From Haloterrigena salifodinae (GTDB lineage Archaea; Halobacteriota; Halobacteria; Halobacteriales; Natrialbaceae), in NCBI RefSeq assembly GCF_003977755.1, contig NZ_RQWN01000001.1:1008995-1072994 (forward strand): DNA of 64,000 nucleotides, read 5' to 3'. Shown piece after piece: positions 35,547-43,632 of this stretch. A program made the position numbers and the translations under genes. The notes beneath the pieces are model-generated. The model worked only from the letters and a program-made list of their open reading frames with translations. It was not told the DNA's origin and did no database searches. Each line of letters starts with the position of its first letter. The stretch's first letter is position 1.

Positions 35547-35801
35547 GGTCGTCCGTTCGACGGCCGTCCCTAAGGGAGTTTGTCCGGTTCGCAGCGTGAG
35601 ACGTTCCGTCCCGTCGATCCCGCCGACCGGCGGACCTCCCTACCGACGTCGAGCGTTCGGAATCGAACGCGCAGTTCGGCGGAAATGCCCGACGGATTGG
35701 CTGTCGATCTACTCTCTCCTACTGGGGCTACCCCACCGCGACCCGTCGCAGTGCGTCTACGATATTCGACACCCACACATGCAGCAACGGGTTTCGAAGC
35801 C

Positions 35802-35862
35802 GTATCCATACCCAATATCTGTATATGTCCTATATGGATACTGTGGACAAGTTATTTATAAT
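35802..35862 (+). promoter_or_regulatory. Promoter with upstream 9+9 dyad for the first class III aminotransferase
   Basis: A perfect inverted repeat, GTATCCATA (35802-35810) and TATGGATAC (35833-35841), separated by 22 AT-rich bases, lies directly upstream of a TTTATAAT box (35855-35862). The ATG at 35883 is about 25 bases after the box, so the message is probably leaderless. The dyad is placed where an activator or regulator would bind. Confidence 0.6.
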
Positions 35863-35882
35863 CGTTTCACCTGTGCCTACGT

Positions 35883-37265
35883 ATGACGCGCGGACCGCCG
35901 ATCGACGAACTCCACTCCGATGACGCACCGAACGTCGACTCCGTCCCGGGACCGAACACCCGAGAACTGCTCGAGAAGCAGCGCGAGATCGACAGCAGCG
36001 CGGTCGCGTACCCCAACGACATCCCGATCGCCTTCGAGGAGGGGAAGGGAGCGACGGTCCGCGACGCCGACGGCAACATCTACATCGACCTCTTCGCGGG
36101 CATCGGCGTCCTGAACGTCGGGCACGCGAACCCGTACGTGCTCGAGGCTGTTCACGAGCAGGCCGACAAGTTCGTCCACACGGTCGATTTCCCGACGGAG
36201 GCCCGCCTCGAGTTGATCGAGAAGTTAGACGAGATCGCCCCGGACGGCCTGCAGGGTGACCAGAAGGTGGTCTTCGGCGGGCCGACCGGCAGCGACGCCA
36301 TCGAGGCCTCGATCAAACTCTCCAAGTACAACACCGGCGGCGACGGCCTCATCGCGTTCCGTGGCGCCTACCACGGCGCGACGACGGGTGCGATGAGCGT
36401 CACGTCGAACAAGAAGTTCAAGGGTCACTACACGCCCCTGCTCTCGGACGTCGTCCACGCGCCCTATCCCCACCCGTTCCGGCAGGGCAAGACGCCCGAG
36501 GAAGCGGTCGATCACGCCCTCGAGGAGGTCCAGGCGATCGTCGAGGACCCCTACGGCGGCCTGGCCAATCCGGCCGGCATGATCGTCGAACCGATCCAGG
36601 GCGAGGGCGGCATCGTCACGCCGCCGGAGGGCTTCCTCCAGGGGCTGCGAGACATCGCCGACGACAACGACGTCACGCTCGTCTTCGACGAGATCCAGAG
36701 CGGGCTGGGCCGCACCGGCGAGTGGTGGGCCAGCGACTGGGAGGGCGTCACCCCCGACGTGATGACCTCCGCGAAGGCGCTGGGCGGCGTCGGTTTCCCC
36801 CTCTCGGCGACGATGTACAAGGAGGAACTGGACACGTGGGGGCCGGGCGACCACGCCGGCACCTACCGCGGCCATGTCGTCGGGATGCGCGCCGGCACCC
36901 GCGCCATCGAGTACATCCAGGACCACGATCTGCTCGCCCACGCCCGTGACCTCGGCGAGTACATCCAGGGCCGACTACAGGAGGCCGCCGACGGAACCGA
37001 ACGGCTCGCCGACGTCCGCGGCAGGGGCCTGTTCATCGGCGCCGAGTTCGTCGATGCGGACGGGACGCCCGACGGCGACCTCGTCGACGCGATTCAGCAG
37101 TACTGCTTCGAGCACGGCGTCCTCGTCTGGACGGCCGGCCGAGAGGGCAACGTCCTGCGGTTCCTCCCGCCGCTCGTGCTCACCCGCGACCTCGCGGAGA
37201 CCGCGCTGGACGTCGTCGTCGAGGCGATCGAGCACGCGACCGCGGAAGCGAAGCAGACCGCCTGA
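35883..37265 (+). CDS. Class III (omega) aminotransferase, GABA/ornithine/diaminobutyrate type
   Basis: 460 residues of PLP fold type I, class III. '[24 protein letters not shown]', '[17 protein letters not shown]', '[17 protein letters not shown]', '[24 protein letters not shown]', '[18 protein letters not shown]' and the PLP lysine Lys298 in 'TSAKALGG' are all present. The closest general groups transfer the distal amino group of 4-aminobutyrate, ornithine, lysine or 2,4-diaminobutyrate to 2-oxoglutarate. The substrate is not determined. Followed after 33 bases by ridA on the same strand, which suits an enzyme that produces reactive imines. Confidence 0.9.
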   Translation: MTRGPPIDELHSDDAPNVDSVPGPNTRELLEKQREIDSSAVAYPNDIPIAFEEGKGATVRDADGNIYIDLFAGIGVLNVGHANPYVLEAVHEQADKFVHTVDFPTEARLELIEKLDEIAPDGLQGDQKVVFGGPTGSDAIEASIKLSKYNTGGDGLIAFRGAYHGATTGAMSVTSNKKFKGHYTPLLSDVVHAPYPHPFRQGKTPEEAVDHALEEVQAIVEDPYGGLANPAGMIVEPIQGEGGIVTPPEGFLQGLRDIADDNDVTLVFDEIQSGLGRTGEWWASDWEGVTPDVMTSAKALGGVGFPLSATMYKEELDTWGPGDHAGTYRGHVVGMRAGTRAIEYIQDHDLLAHARDLGEYIQGRLQEAADGTERLADVRGRGLFIGAEFVDADGTPDGDLVDAIQQYCFEHGVLVWTAGREGNVLRFLPPLVLTRDLAETALDVVVEAIEHATAEAKQTA

Positions 37266-37298
37266 AGCCGAATTCGATCCACCCCTACTCGAGATACC

Positions 37299-37688
37299 AT
37301 GGCAGACACCGACCCCATCGAGACCGACGGCGCACCGAGCAACGATAACCCCTACTCGCAGGGCGTGGTGGCCGGCGATACGTGCTACGTCTCCGGCTAC
37401 GGCCCGGTCGATCCAGAGACGGGCGAGACCGTCGACGGCGATATCGAGGTCCAGACCGAGCGCGTCCTGGCGAACATCGAGAGCGTGGTCGACGAGGCCG
37501 GCGGAAACGGCCTCGAGGACGTCGTCAAGGTGACCGTTTACCTGACCGACCTCGAGGACTACGAGCGGGTCAACGAGGCCTACGGCGCGCAGTTCGGCGA
37601 CAAACCGCCGGCCCGCGTCTGCGTGGAGGTCTCGCGGCTCCCCGAGGACGTCCGCGTCGAGATGGATGCGACGGCGTACGTCGGCTGA
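37299..37688 (+). CDS. RidA-family enamine/imine deaminase
   Basis: 129 residues, normal family length. The signature is 'PYSQGVVAGDTCYVSGYGPVDPETGE', then 'QTERVLANIESVVDEAG', 'VVKVTVYLTDLEDYERVNEAYGAQFG' and 'PPARVCVEVSRLP', with the substrate-binding arginine. It hydrolyses enamine/imine by-products of PLP enzymes. It forms an operon with the aminotransferase upstream. Confidence 0.93.
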   Translation: MADTDPIETDGAPSNDNPYSQGVVAGDTCYVSGYGPVDPETGETVDGDIEVQTERVLANIESVVDEAGGNGLEDVVKVTVYLTDLEDYERVNEAYGAQFGDKPPARVCVEVSRLPEDVRVEMDATAYVG

Positions 37689-37868
37689 GGCGGTCGCGTC
37701 CGTCGCTCGTCGCTGCCGGCAGCGGTCGGGCTCGAGACCGCTCGCGGAGAGAACTGCCGAGACGATCCGTCGAACCCGGTTTGTTTCGCTATCGTACACC
37801 GTCTGCGAGTGGCATATATACGATTATTGATTACGATTAAGTAGTTCGGCCGTCTAGATGCGGCAATA

Positions 37869-39149
37869 ATGGCCTACGACGTGCGAACCAGACTGCGCGA
37901 TCTCCGCCGGGACTTTCACCGCCACCCCGAACCGGGGTGGCGCGAGTTCAAGACGACTGCCCGCGTCGTCTCCGAACTCGAGCGACTCGGCGTCGACGAA
38001 ATCGCCGTCGGGCGGGAGGCGCTGGCGACCGACGACCGCATGGCCGTCCCCGACGACGACGAACTCGAGCCCTGGCTCGAGCGGGCTCGCGAGGCGGGCG
38101 TTCGCGAGGACGTCCTCGAGCGAACCGCGGGGGGCCACACCGGCGTCGTCGCGGTCGTTGACCGCGGCGAGGGGCCGACCGTGGGGTTGCGAGTCGATCT
38201 CGACGCGATCTCGATGGCAGAGTCGTCGGCCGACGACCACCGACCGGTCGCGGAGGGCTTCCGCTCGGAGCACGACGGCTACATGCACGCCTGTGGCCAC
38301 GACGCCCACATCGCGATGGCTCTCGGGACGATCGAAGCCGTCCAGGACAGCGGCTTTGCGGGGACGCTGAAGGTCTTCTTCCAGCCCGCCGAGGAGATCT
38401 CCGGCGGCGGGAAGGCGATGGCCGAGGGCGGCTACGTCGACGACGTCGACTACCTGCTGGCGGTCCACGTCGGCCTCGACCACCCGACCGGCGAGATCGT
38501 CGCTGGCGTCGAGAAGCCGCTGGCGATGGCCCACCTGACGGCGACCTTCGAGGGCGCGAGCGCCCACGCGGGGAGGGCGCCCAACGAGGGCGGCAACGCG
38601 ATGCAGGCGGCCGCGACCGCCATCCAGAACGCGTACGGCATCCCTCGGCACAGCGACGGCATGACTCGCGTGAACGTCGGCCACATCGAAGGCGGCACCG
38701 CGAGCAACGTCATCGCCGAGGAGGTCACCATCGAGGCGGAGGTCCGCGGCGAGACGACCGGCCTCATGGAATACATGCGGACGGAACTCGAGCGGGTCTG
38801 CTACGCGGCGGCGGAGATGCACGACTGTGACGTGACGCCGCGGGTCATCAGCGAGTCACCGCGGGCGGACAGCCACCCTGCGCTGCGGGACCTCGTCGGC
38901 AGCGTCGCCCGCGAGGTCGACGGCGTCGAGCGCATCGTGCCGACGGAGGAGTTCGGTGTCAGCGAGGACGTCACCTACCTCATGGACCGCGTCCAGGACG
39001 GCGGCGGCCTCGCGTCGTACGTGCTCGTCGGCACCGACCACCCGACGAACCACCACACGCCGACGTTCGACATCGACGAGGCGAGCCTCGAGATCGGCGT
39101 CTCGGTGCTGGCCGACACCGCCATCGAACTCTCGAAGCGACCGGTCTGA
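37869..39149 (+). CDS. AbgA-like M20 amidohydrolase, copy 1
   Basis: 426-residue zinc-dependent M20D hydrolase. 'RRDFHRHPEPGWREFKT', the AbgA-type insertion with 'DRMAVPDDDELEPWLERA', 'GLRVDLDAI', metal ligands in 'MHACGHDAHIAMALGT' and 'FFQPAEEISGGG', 'HVGLDHPTGE', the dimerisation domain 'GASAHAGRAPNEGGNA', and the last histidine in 'DHPTNHHTPTF'. It removes an acyl or aminoacyl group from an N-acyl amino acid; AbgA itself splits p-aminobenzoyl-glutamate. A TTAAGT promoter element lies about 30 bases before the ATG. A paralogue is at 47098-48432. Confidence 0.9.
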   Translation: MAYDVRTRLRDLRRDFHRHPEPGWREFKTTARVVSELERLGVDEIAVGREALATDDRMAVPDDDELEPWLERAREAGVREDVLERTAGGHTGVVAVVDRGEGPTVGLRVDLDAISMAESSADDHRPVAEGFRSEHDGYMHACGHDAHIAMALGTIEAVQDSGFAGTLKVFFQPAEEISGGGKAMAEGGYVDDVDYLLAVHVGLDHPTGEIVAGVEKPLAMAHLTATFEGASAHAGRAPNEGGNAMQAAATAIQNAYGIPRHSDGMTRVNVGHIEGGTASNVIAEEVTIEAEVRGETTGLMEYMRTELERVCYAAAEMHDCDVTPRVISESPRADSHPALRDLVGSVAREVDGVERIVPTEEFGVSEDVTYLMDRVQDGGGLASYVLVGTDHPTNHHTPTFDIDEASLEIGVSVLADTAIELSKRPV

Positions 39150-39235
39150 GGGCGGCTCGAGTCGCGAACCTGTGTTCGTCCCATCACGTTCTTCGCAACA
39201 GAAACGTTAATTCACAGGCCCACTGTGTGTCCTGT

Positions 39236-39883
39236 ATGAGCCAGGACGACGTTCCGGAGTCCCTGCGGACGGCGGCCGACTCGGATCGACCGCGCGGTAT
39301 CCTCACGCCCTCCGATCGCGACTTCCTGCTCGGTCGGAAGACCGACTACACGGACCACTCGAAGAAACAGAAGCGAAATCGCATCCGGCGGCGGGTGCGC
39401 AACGCGATCCTCGATTTCAGTATCCTCTTCGAGTACATGGAGGAGCGCGACCGCGAGACGGTGTTCGATCCCGACGACGAGGACCGCGACGCCTACACGC
39501 AGGGGATCACCGACATGCTCGCCTTTCTGCACCTCGGAACGATGGGGTACCACACGCCGTTCAAGGACATGCTCTCCGAGGGCGTCGGCAAGGCCGAACA
39601 GCGGCTCGCGGGCTCGAACTACCGGATGGTCAACGTCGAGTTCAACGTCGAACCGGTCGGCCAGATCGACGTCGACGAGGTCGTCGAAAAACTCGACAAC
39701 GAGGAGTTCGCCCAGCTGACTGACGAGGAACTCCGGGCGTTCGTCCGGCTGCTGACGATGTCCGACGGGTTCTCGCCGGAGGCGACCCGCGATGAGATCA
39801 AGGATCGGGTCAACGAGTTCTCCGAGCGCGTCAGCGAGAGCGCCGAGACGCGCGAGCGGAACCTCGAGGAACTGACGAACTAG
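39236..39883 (+). CDS. Haloarchaeal protein of unknown function with 'ILTPSDRDFLLG' motif
   Basis: 215 residues from ATG 39236 (an in-frame GTG at 39227 is less likely). The N-terminal motif 'PRGILTPSDRDFLLGRKTD' followed by a basic helix 'KKQKRNRIRRRVRNAILDFSILFEYM' is recognisable from many uncharacterised haloarchaeal proteins. The rest is acidic and helical, ending in a probable coiled coil ('INEFS'-like, 'RVNEFSERVSESAETRERNLEEL'). A nucleic-acid-binding or regulatory role is conceivable but unproven. TTAATT lies about 28 bases upstream. Confidence 0.7.
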   Translation: MSQDDVPESLRTAADSDRPRGILTPSDRDFLLGRKTDYTDHSKKQKRNRIRRRVRNAILDFSILFEYMEERDRETVFDPDDEDRDAYTQGITDMLAFLHLGTMGYHTPFKDMLSEGVGKAEQRLAGSNYRMVNVEFNVEPVGQIDVDEVVEKLDNEEFAQLTDEELRAFVRLLTMSDGFSPEATRDEIKDRVNEFSERVSESAETRERNLEELTN

Positions 39884-40354
39884 CGAATACGATCACCGTT
39901 GACCGTCGGCCGACCGACGCCGCCCGTCTCCGAATCGGCTCCCGGTCGCTCGGCCGACTCGAGGACGGCCGGGTCGTCGGCCGGTACGCCCTCGCTGGCG
40001 GCGGTTGTCGTAACGACGTACCGGATCCTTTGACCGTCAATCGTTCTGTAGGTCGTGGATTCGAAACCACACCACAACTCTGGCAGCGGTTTGTGAACCT
40101 CATTTTTGAGCCGTATCACATAATAAATATGCTTCACTCCCGGCTGCAGTGGACGAACATCTAAAATTACGATAGAGAGTCCGATCTTCACGAGTGACCG
40201 TCCAATAAACACAATTTGTAGATATATTTGGACAGTGAGAAACACTTATTGTGTACGCGGTAGATTGACCCGGTATGCCATCACGCAGCATGGCGGTTGG
40301 CAGGTGGAGGCACGCTCAATCAGCACGCTGTCGGCCGATCGCGGGGGTGACACG
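39884..40354. other. 470-base AT-rich intergenic region before the BCCT gene
   Basis: No supported gene. A minus-strand open frame at 39880-40245 has no recognisable domain. The segment holds the likely BCCT promoter (TATATTT at 40223-40229), an inverted pair GTCCAA/TTGGAC (40200-40205/40228-40233) around it, and the dyad ACACTTATTGTGT at 40242-40254. The predicted message would have a leader of about 100 bases. Confidence 0.5.
40242..40254. promoter_or_regulatory. ACAC-N5-GTGT dyad at the predicted BCCT transcription start
   Basis: ACAC-TTATT-GTGT is a perfect inverted repeat of four-base arms, placed where transcription from the TATATTT box at 40223-40229 should begin. The same spacing occurs at 48467-48479. 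Confidence 0.4.
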
Positions 40355-41992
40355 ATGAGCGACGCTGAGAAGGGGGCGGTCGGTACGTTCCTCGAGGAGA
40401 TCGATCCGATCGTCTTTGCGTTCGGAGCGTTGTTGACCGTCGGTGTCATCGGGACGTTCTTCATCAACCAGAGTCTCGTCGAGAACACGATTTCGACGCT
40501 CAATACCGTGATGCTCGAGTACCTGAACTGGGCACTGCTGGCGATCGTGTTCACGATCGTCGTCTTCCTGTTATTCCTGATCGTCAGCCCGTGGGGGAAG
40601 CTTCGCTTCGGCGACGATCCGCCCGAGTACAGCTTCCTCTCGTTCTTCGCGATGTTGTACTCTGCAGGCTTCGCGGCGGGTGTCGTGTTCTGGGGGCCGA
40701 CCGAGGCACTGTTCTACTACGATAATCCATCGCCGCTGTTCGATGTCGGTAGTCAGTCGGGCGCAGCGATGAGCGTTGCCATACAACAGACGCTCTTCCA
40801 CTGGGCGCTGCCGCAGCTGGCCGTGTTCACGATCATGGGGATCGCGATCGGGTACTTCGCGTACAACTACGAGAACGTCCCCCTCCGCGTGTCCTCGGCG
40901 CTCACGCCGGTCCTCGGGAAGGAGAACTTAGACGGGCCGGCCGCGAAGGTCATCGACATTCTCGCCGTCTTCGCGACCATCGGCGGCGTCGCGACGTCGC
41001 TCGGCTTCATCGGGAGCCAGTTCGTCAGCGGCCTCAACTACCAGTGGGGAATCGACCTGGGTAACGCCGGGATCATCCTCGTGGTGACGACCATGACACT
41101 CCTGTTTACCCTCTCGATGGTGCTCGGAGTCGACAAGGGGATCCGACGGCTCTCGAACTTCAACATGATCCTCTTCGTCGTCTTGCTGCTTGCGACCTTC
41201 ATCCTCGGCCCGTCGATCTTCCTGGTCCTGCTCGGAACGCAGGCGATCGGCGGGATGATCACCGACTTCGTGTCGATGAGCCTCTTTACCGGTGCCGGCG
41301 TCGAAGGCGGCACCGAGTGGGCGAACACCTGGACCGTCTTCTACTGGGCGTGGGCGCTCTCGTGGTCTCCGTTCGCGGGACTATTCATCGCGCGAATCTC
41401 TCGCGGCCGAAGCGTCCGCGAGGTCGCGTTCACCGGGATCGTCGCGACCTCGGCGGCGACGATTCCGTGGTTCATCTCGCTCGGCGGAACGGCCGTCTGG
41501 ATGCAACACAACGGGGTCGCCAACTTCAGTCAGGTGATGGCGGGCGAACTCGGTGCCGAAACGACCGGCTTCATCATGTTCGATGCGTTCCCGCTCGGGA
41601 CGGTGTTCATGGTCGCGTTCATGTTCCTCGTCACGACGTTCTTCATCACGTCCGCTGACTCGTCGACACTCGCCGTCTCGATGATGACGACCGGCGGGAA
41701 GGCACACCCGTCGAACATCAACCGGATCTTCTGGGGCGTCGTGCTCGGGATGACCGCCGCGATCCTCATGATCCTCGGCGGCGTCGACGCCTTGCAGTCG
41801 GCCGCGATTATCACCGGCGCGCCGTTCGCCTTCGTCTGCTTCGCCGCCATGCTCGGACTGATCAAACACTTCAGTTCGACCGAGGGTCGGCTGTTACTGC
41901 AGGACGAAACCGTCCTCATCGGCTCGAGCAGGAAGCCGGAAACGGAATCGCCGTCCGGTCCCGGCGGTGCCGTCGAGACGGACGACGACTAG
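40355..41992 (+). CDS. BCCT-family transporter with altered aromatic substrate box
   Basis: 545 residues, 12 hydrophobic segments, from ATG 40355 (a frame to 40235 crosses the predicted promoter). BCCT family: 'YSAGFAAGVVFWGPTEALFYY', 'WTVFYWAWALSWSPFAGLFIARISRGRSVREV', 'FFITSADSSTLAVSMMTTGG'. In TM4 the usual H-W-x-x-H-x-W-A-x-Y reads H-W-A-L-P-Q-L-A-V-F, and in TM8 the WW pair reads W-A. Relative to BetP, Trp194, Tyr197 and Trp374 are replaced by Leu, Phe and Ala, while Trp189 is kept. So glycine betaine is a doubtful substrate; a different zwitterion such as an amino-acid-type solute is inferred from the surrounding genes. Confidence 0.9.
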   Translation: MSDAEKGAVGTFLEEIDPIVFAFGALLTVGVIGTFFINQSLVENTISTLNTVMLEYLNWALLAIVFTIVVFLLFLIVSPWGKLRFGDDPPEYSFLSFFAMLYSAGFAAGVVFWGPTEALFYYDNPSPLFDVGSQSGAAMSVAIQQTLFHWALPQLAVFTIMGIAIGYFAYNYENVPLRVSSALTPVLGKENLDGPAAKVIDILAVFATIGGVATSLGFIGSQFVSGLNYQWGIDLGNAGIILVVTTMTLLFTLSMVLGVDKGIRRLSNFNMILFVVLLLATFILGPSIFLVLLGTQAIGGMITDFVSMSLFTGAGVEGGTEWANTWTVFYWAWALSWSPFAGLFIARISRGRSVREVAFTGIVATSAATIPWFISLGGTAVWMQHNGVANFSQVMAGELGAETTGFIMFDAFPLGTVFMVAFMFLVTTFFITSADSSTLAVSMMTTGGKAHPSNINRIFWGVVLGMTAAILMILGGVDALQSAAIITGAPFAFVCFAAMLGLIKHFSSTEGRLLLQDETVLIGSSRKPETESPSGPGGAVETDDD

Positions 41993-42104
41993 CTGCTTCG
42001 GCCCTCCGCCGCGCCGACCGATCCGCGGCGGCCGTCATGCTGTTCGATTTTTCGCGGCCGATTCGCTCGCGGTTCGCGCCGCACTCTCCGCTAACCGATA
42101 ACAA

Positions 42105-42137
42105 GATTTAATGTACGAGGTACACATAAACTGTGTA
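42105..42137 (+). promoter_or_regulatory. Promoter and TACACA/TGTGTA dyad of the second aminotransferase
   Basis: GATTTAAT (42105-42112) lies about 28 bases before ATG 42137. The inverted repeat TACACA-TAAAC-TGTGTA (42121-42126/42132-42137) reaches the start codon, hence the predicted start of a leaderless message. A repressor at this position would block initiation. Confidence 0.5.
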
Positions 42138-43501
42138 TGGATAGGGACACGGCGGAACCCGACACGGACGCGCTTCCGGGTCCGAACGCCCAGCAGTGGG
42201 TCGACTTCCACCAGGAGTACTCCGCGCCCAGCGAGTACTCCCACGAGTTCGTCTGGGACGTGACGCGGGAAGCCGATGGGCCGTTCGTCACCGACGTCGA
42301 CGGGAACGTCTTGCTCGACTTCACCTGTCACATCGGCGCGGCGCCGCTGGGGTACAATAACGAGAAGGTCCTCGAGAACGTCCGCGAGTTCGACCTCGTC
42401 GAACCGATGAAGATCGCGGGCCAGGACATGTACTTCGGCTCCGGTCCGAACCCGGAAGAGGCCGAGTTCCCCGGCTCGAGTCACCTCATGGAGAAGCTGA
42501 TCGAAGTCTCGAGTCAGTACGGGATGGACACGGTCTTCCTCTCGAACTCCGGCGCGGAGGCGATGGAAAACGCGATGAAGATCACGAACGACTATCGGGC
42601 GCCATCAAAATACGGCATCTCCTTCGCCGGCAGCTTCCACGGGCGCACGCTCGGCACCCTCTCGCTGACGAAGTCCAAGGAGGTCTACACGCGTCACTAC
42701 CCCGAGATCAGCGGGATCGAGACGGTCCCGTTCTGCGCCGATCGCGGCTGTGACGCCAACAGCTGTGACTGCGGCTTCTTCGCGGGCGGCGGCTCGCAGC
42801 TCCGCTCGATGCTCTCGCCGGAGGGCGGCCACGTCAGCCCCGATGAGATCGCCTTCCTCACGCTCGAGCCCATCCAAGGCGTCGGCGGCTACCGGTTCCC
42901 CAGCGAGACGTTCATGCAAGAGGTCGCGGATGTCACCGACGAATACGACATCCCGCTGGTCGTCGACGAGATCCAGTCCGGGGTCGGCCGCACCGGCGAG
43001 ATCTGGGCCTCGGATCACTACCCGATCGAACCCGACGTCATCGCCAGCGCGAAGGCGCTTCGCGTCGGCGCAACGATTTCGCGCTCCGAGGTCTTCCCCA
43101 GCGAGAAGAACCGACTGGGGTCGACCTTCGGCGGCGGCGACCTGCTCGGCTCGATGATGGGCGCGTTCACCCTCGAGGCCATCGACGAGTACGACCTGCT
43201 GGGCAACGCCACCAGACGGGGCGAGCAGGCCATGGAACTCCTGCGCGACGACGCGCCCGACTACGTCGAGGACGTCCGCGGCAAGGGCCTGATGCTCGCC
43301 GTCGAGTTCGACACCCCCGAGCGTCGGTCCGACGTGGTCAAGGCTGCCCTCGAGCGCGGCCTGCTCACCCTCGGCTGCGGGAAGAAGACGATCCGACTGC
43401 TCCCGCCGCTGGACTCGACCGAACGCGAGATCGAACTGGGGATCGGGCTCTTCCTTGAGGCCATCGAGGCCGTCGGCCCGAGCGCGAAAGTCGCCGACTA
43501 A
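42137..43501 (+). CDS. Class III aminotransferase, second copy (distinct subgroup)
   Basis: 454 residues. Class III signatures: 'LLDFTCHIGAAPLGYNN', 'VFLSNSGAEAMENAMKI', 'SFAGSFHGRTLGTLSLT', 'LTLEPIQGVGGYRFPSETFMQEV', 'LVVDEIQSGVGRTGEIWASDHY', PLP lysine Lys306 in 'ASAKALRVG', and 'GSTFGGGDLLGSM'. It has an unusual cysteine-rich insertion near 'CADRGCDANSCDCGFF' (residues about 197-212) that could bind a metal or form a rigid loop. It is more like lysine 6-aminotransferase/4-aminobutyrate-type enzymes than like the gene at 35883. Substrate unknown. Confidence 0.88.
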   Translation: MDRDTAEPDTDALPGPNAQQWVDFHQEYSAPSEYSHEFVWDVTREADGPFVTDVDGNVLLDFTCHIGAAPLGYNNEKVLENVREFDLVEPMKIAGQDMYFGSGPNPEEAEFPGSSHLMEKLIEVSSQYGMDTVFLSNSGAEAMENAMKITNDYRAPSKYGISFAGSFHGRTLGTLSLTKSKEVYTRHYPEISGIETVPFCADRGCDANSCDCGFFAGGGSQLRSMLSPEGGHVSPDEIAFLTLEPIQGVGGYRFPSETFMQEVADVTDEYDIPLVVDEIQSGVGRTGEIWASDHYPIEPDVIASAKALRVGATISRSEVFPSEKNRLGSTFGGGDLLGSMMGAFTLEAIDEYDLLGNATRRGEQAMELLRDDAPDYVEDVRGKGLMLAVEFDTPERRSDVVKAALERGLLTLGCGKKTIRLLPPLDSTEREIELGIGLFLEAIEAVGPSAKVAD

Positions 43502-43632
43502 TTCGTTTGCTTTCGATTTTCGTTTTCGCGGCCGACTCGAGAGCGGTCGCTGATCGTCTCGAGGAGATTCATAAACGAATCCTGTGATGTCGGATGGTTG
43601 CCGGTCCCTGTGAGCCGCAGTTGATACGATCC

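Noticed and set aside
39880-40245. 121-codon minus-strand frame in the gap before the BCCT gene
   Set aside because: No recognisable domain, and it overlaps the likely BCCT promoter and dyads. It cannot be supported, although a small unknown gene is not excluded.
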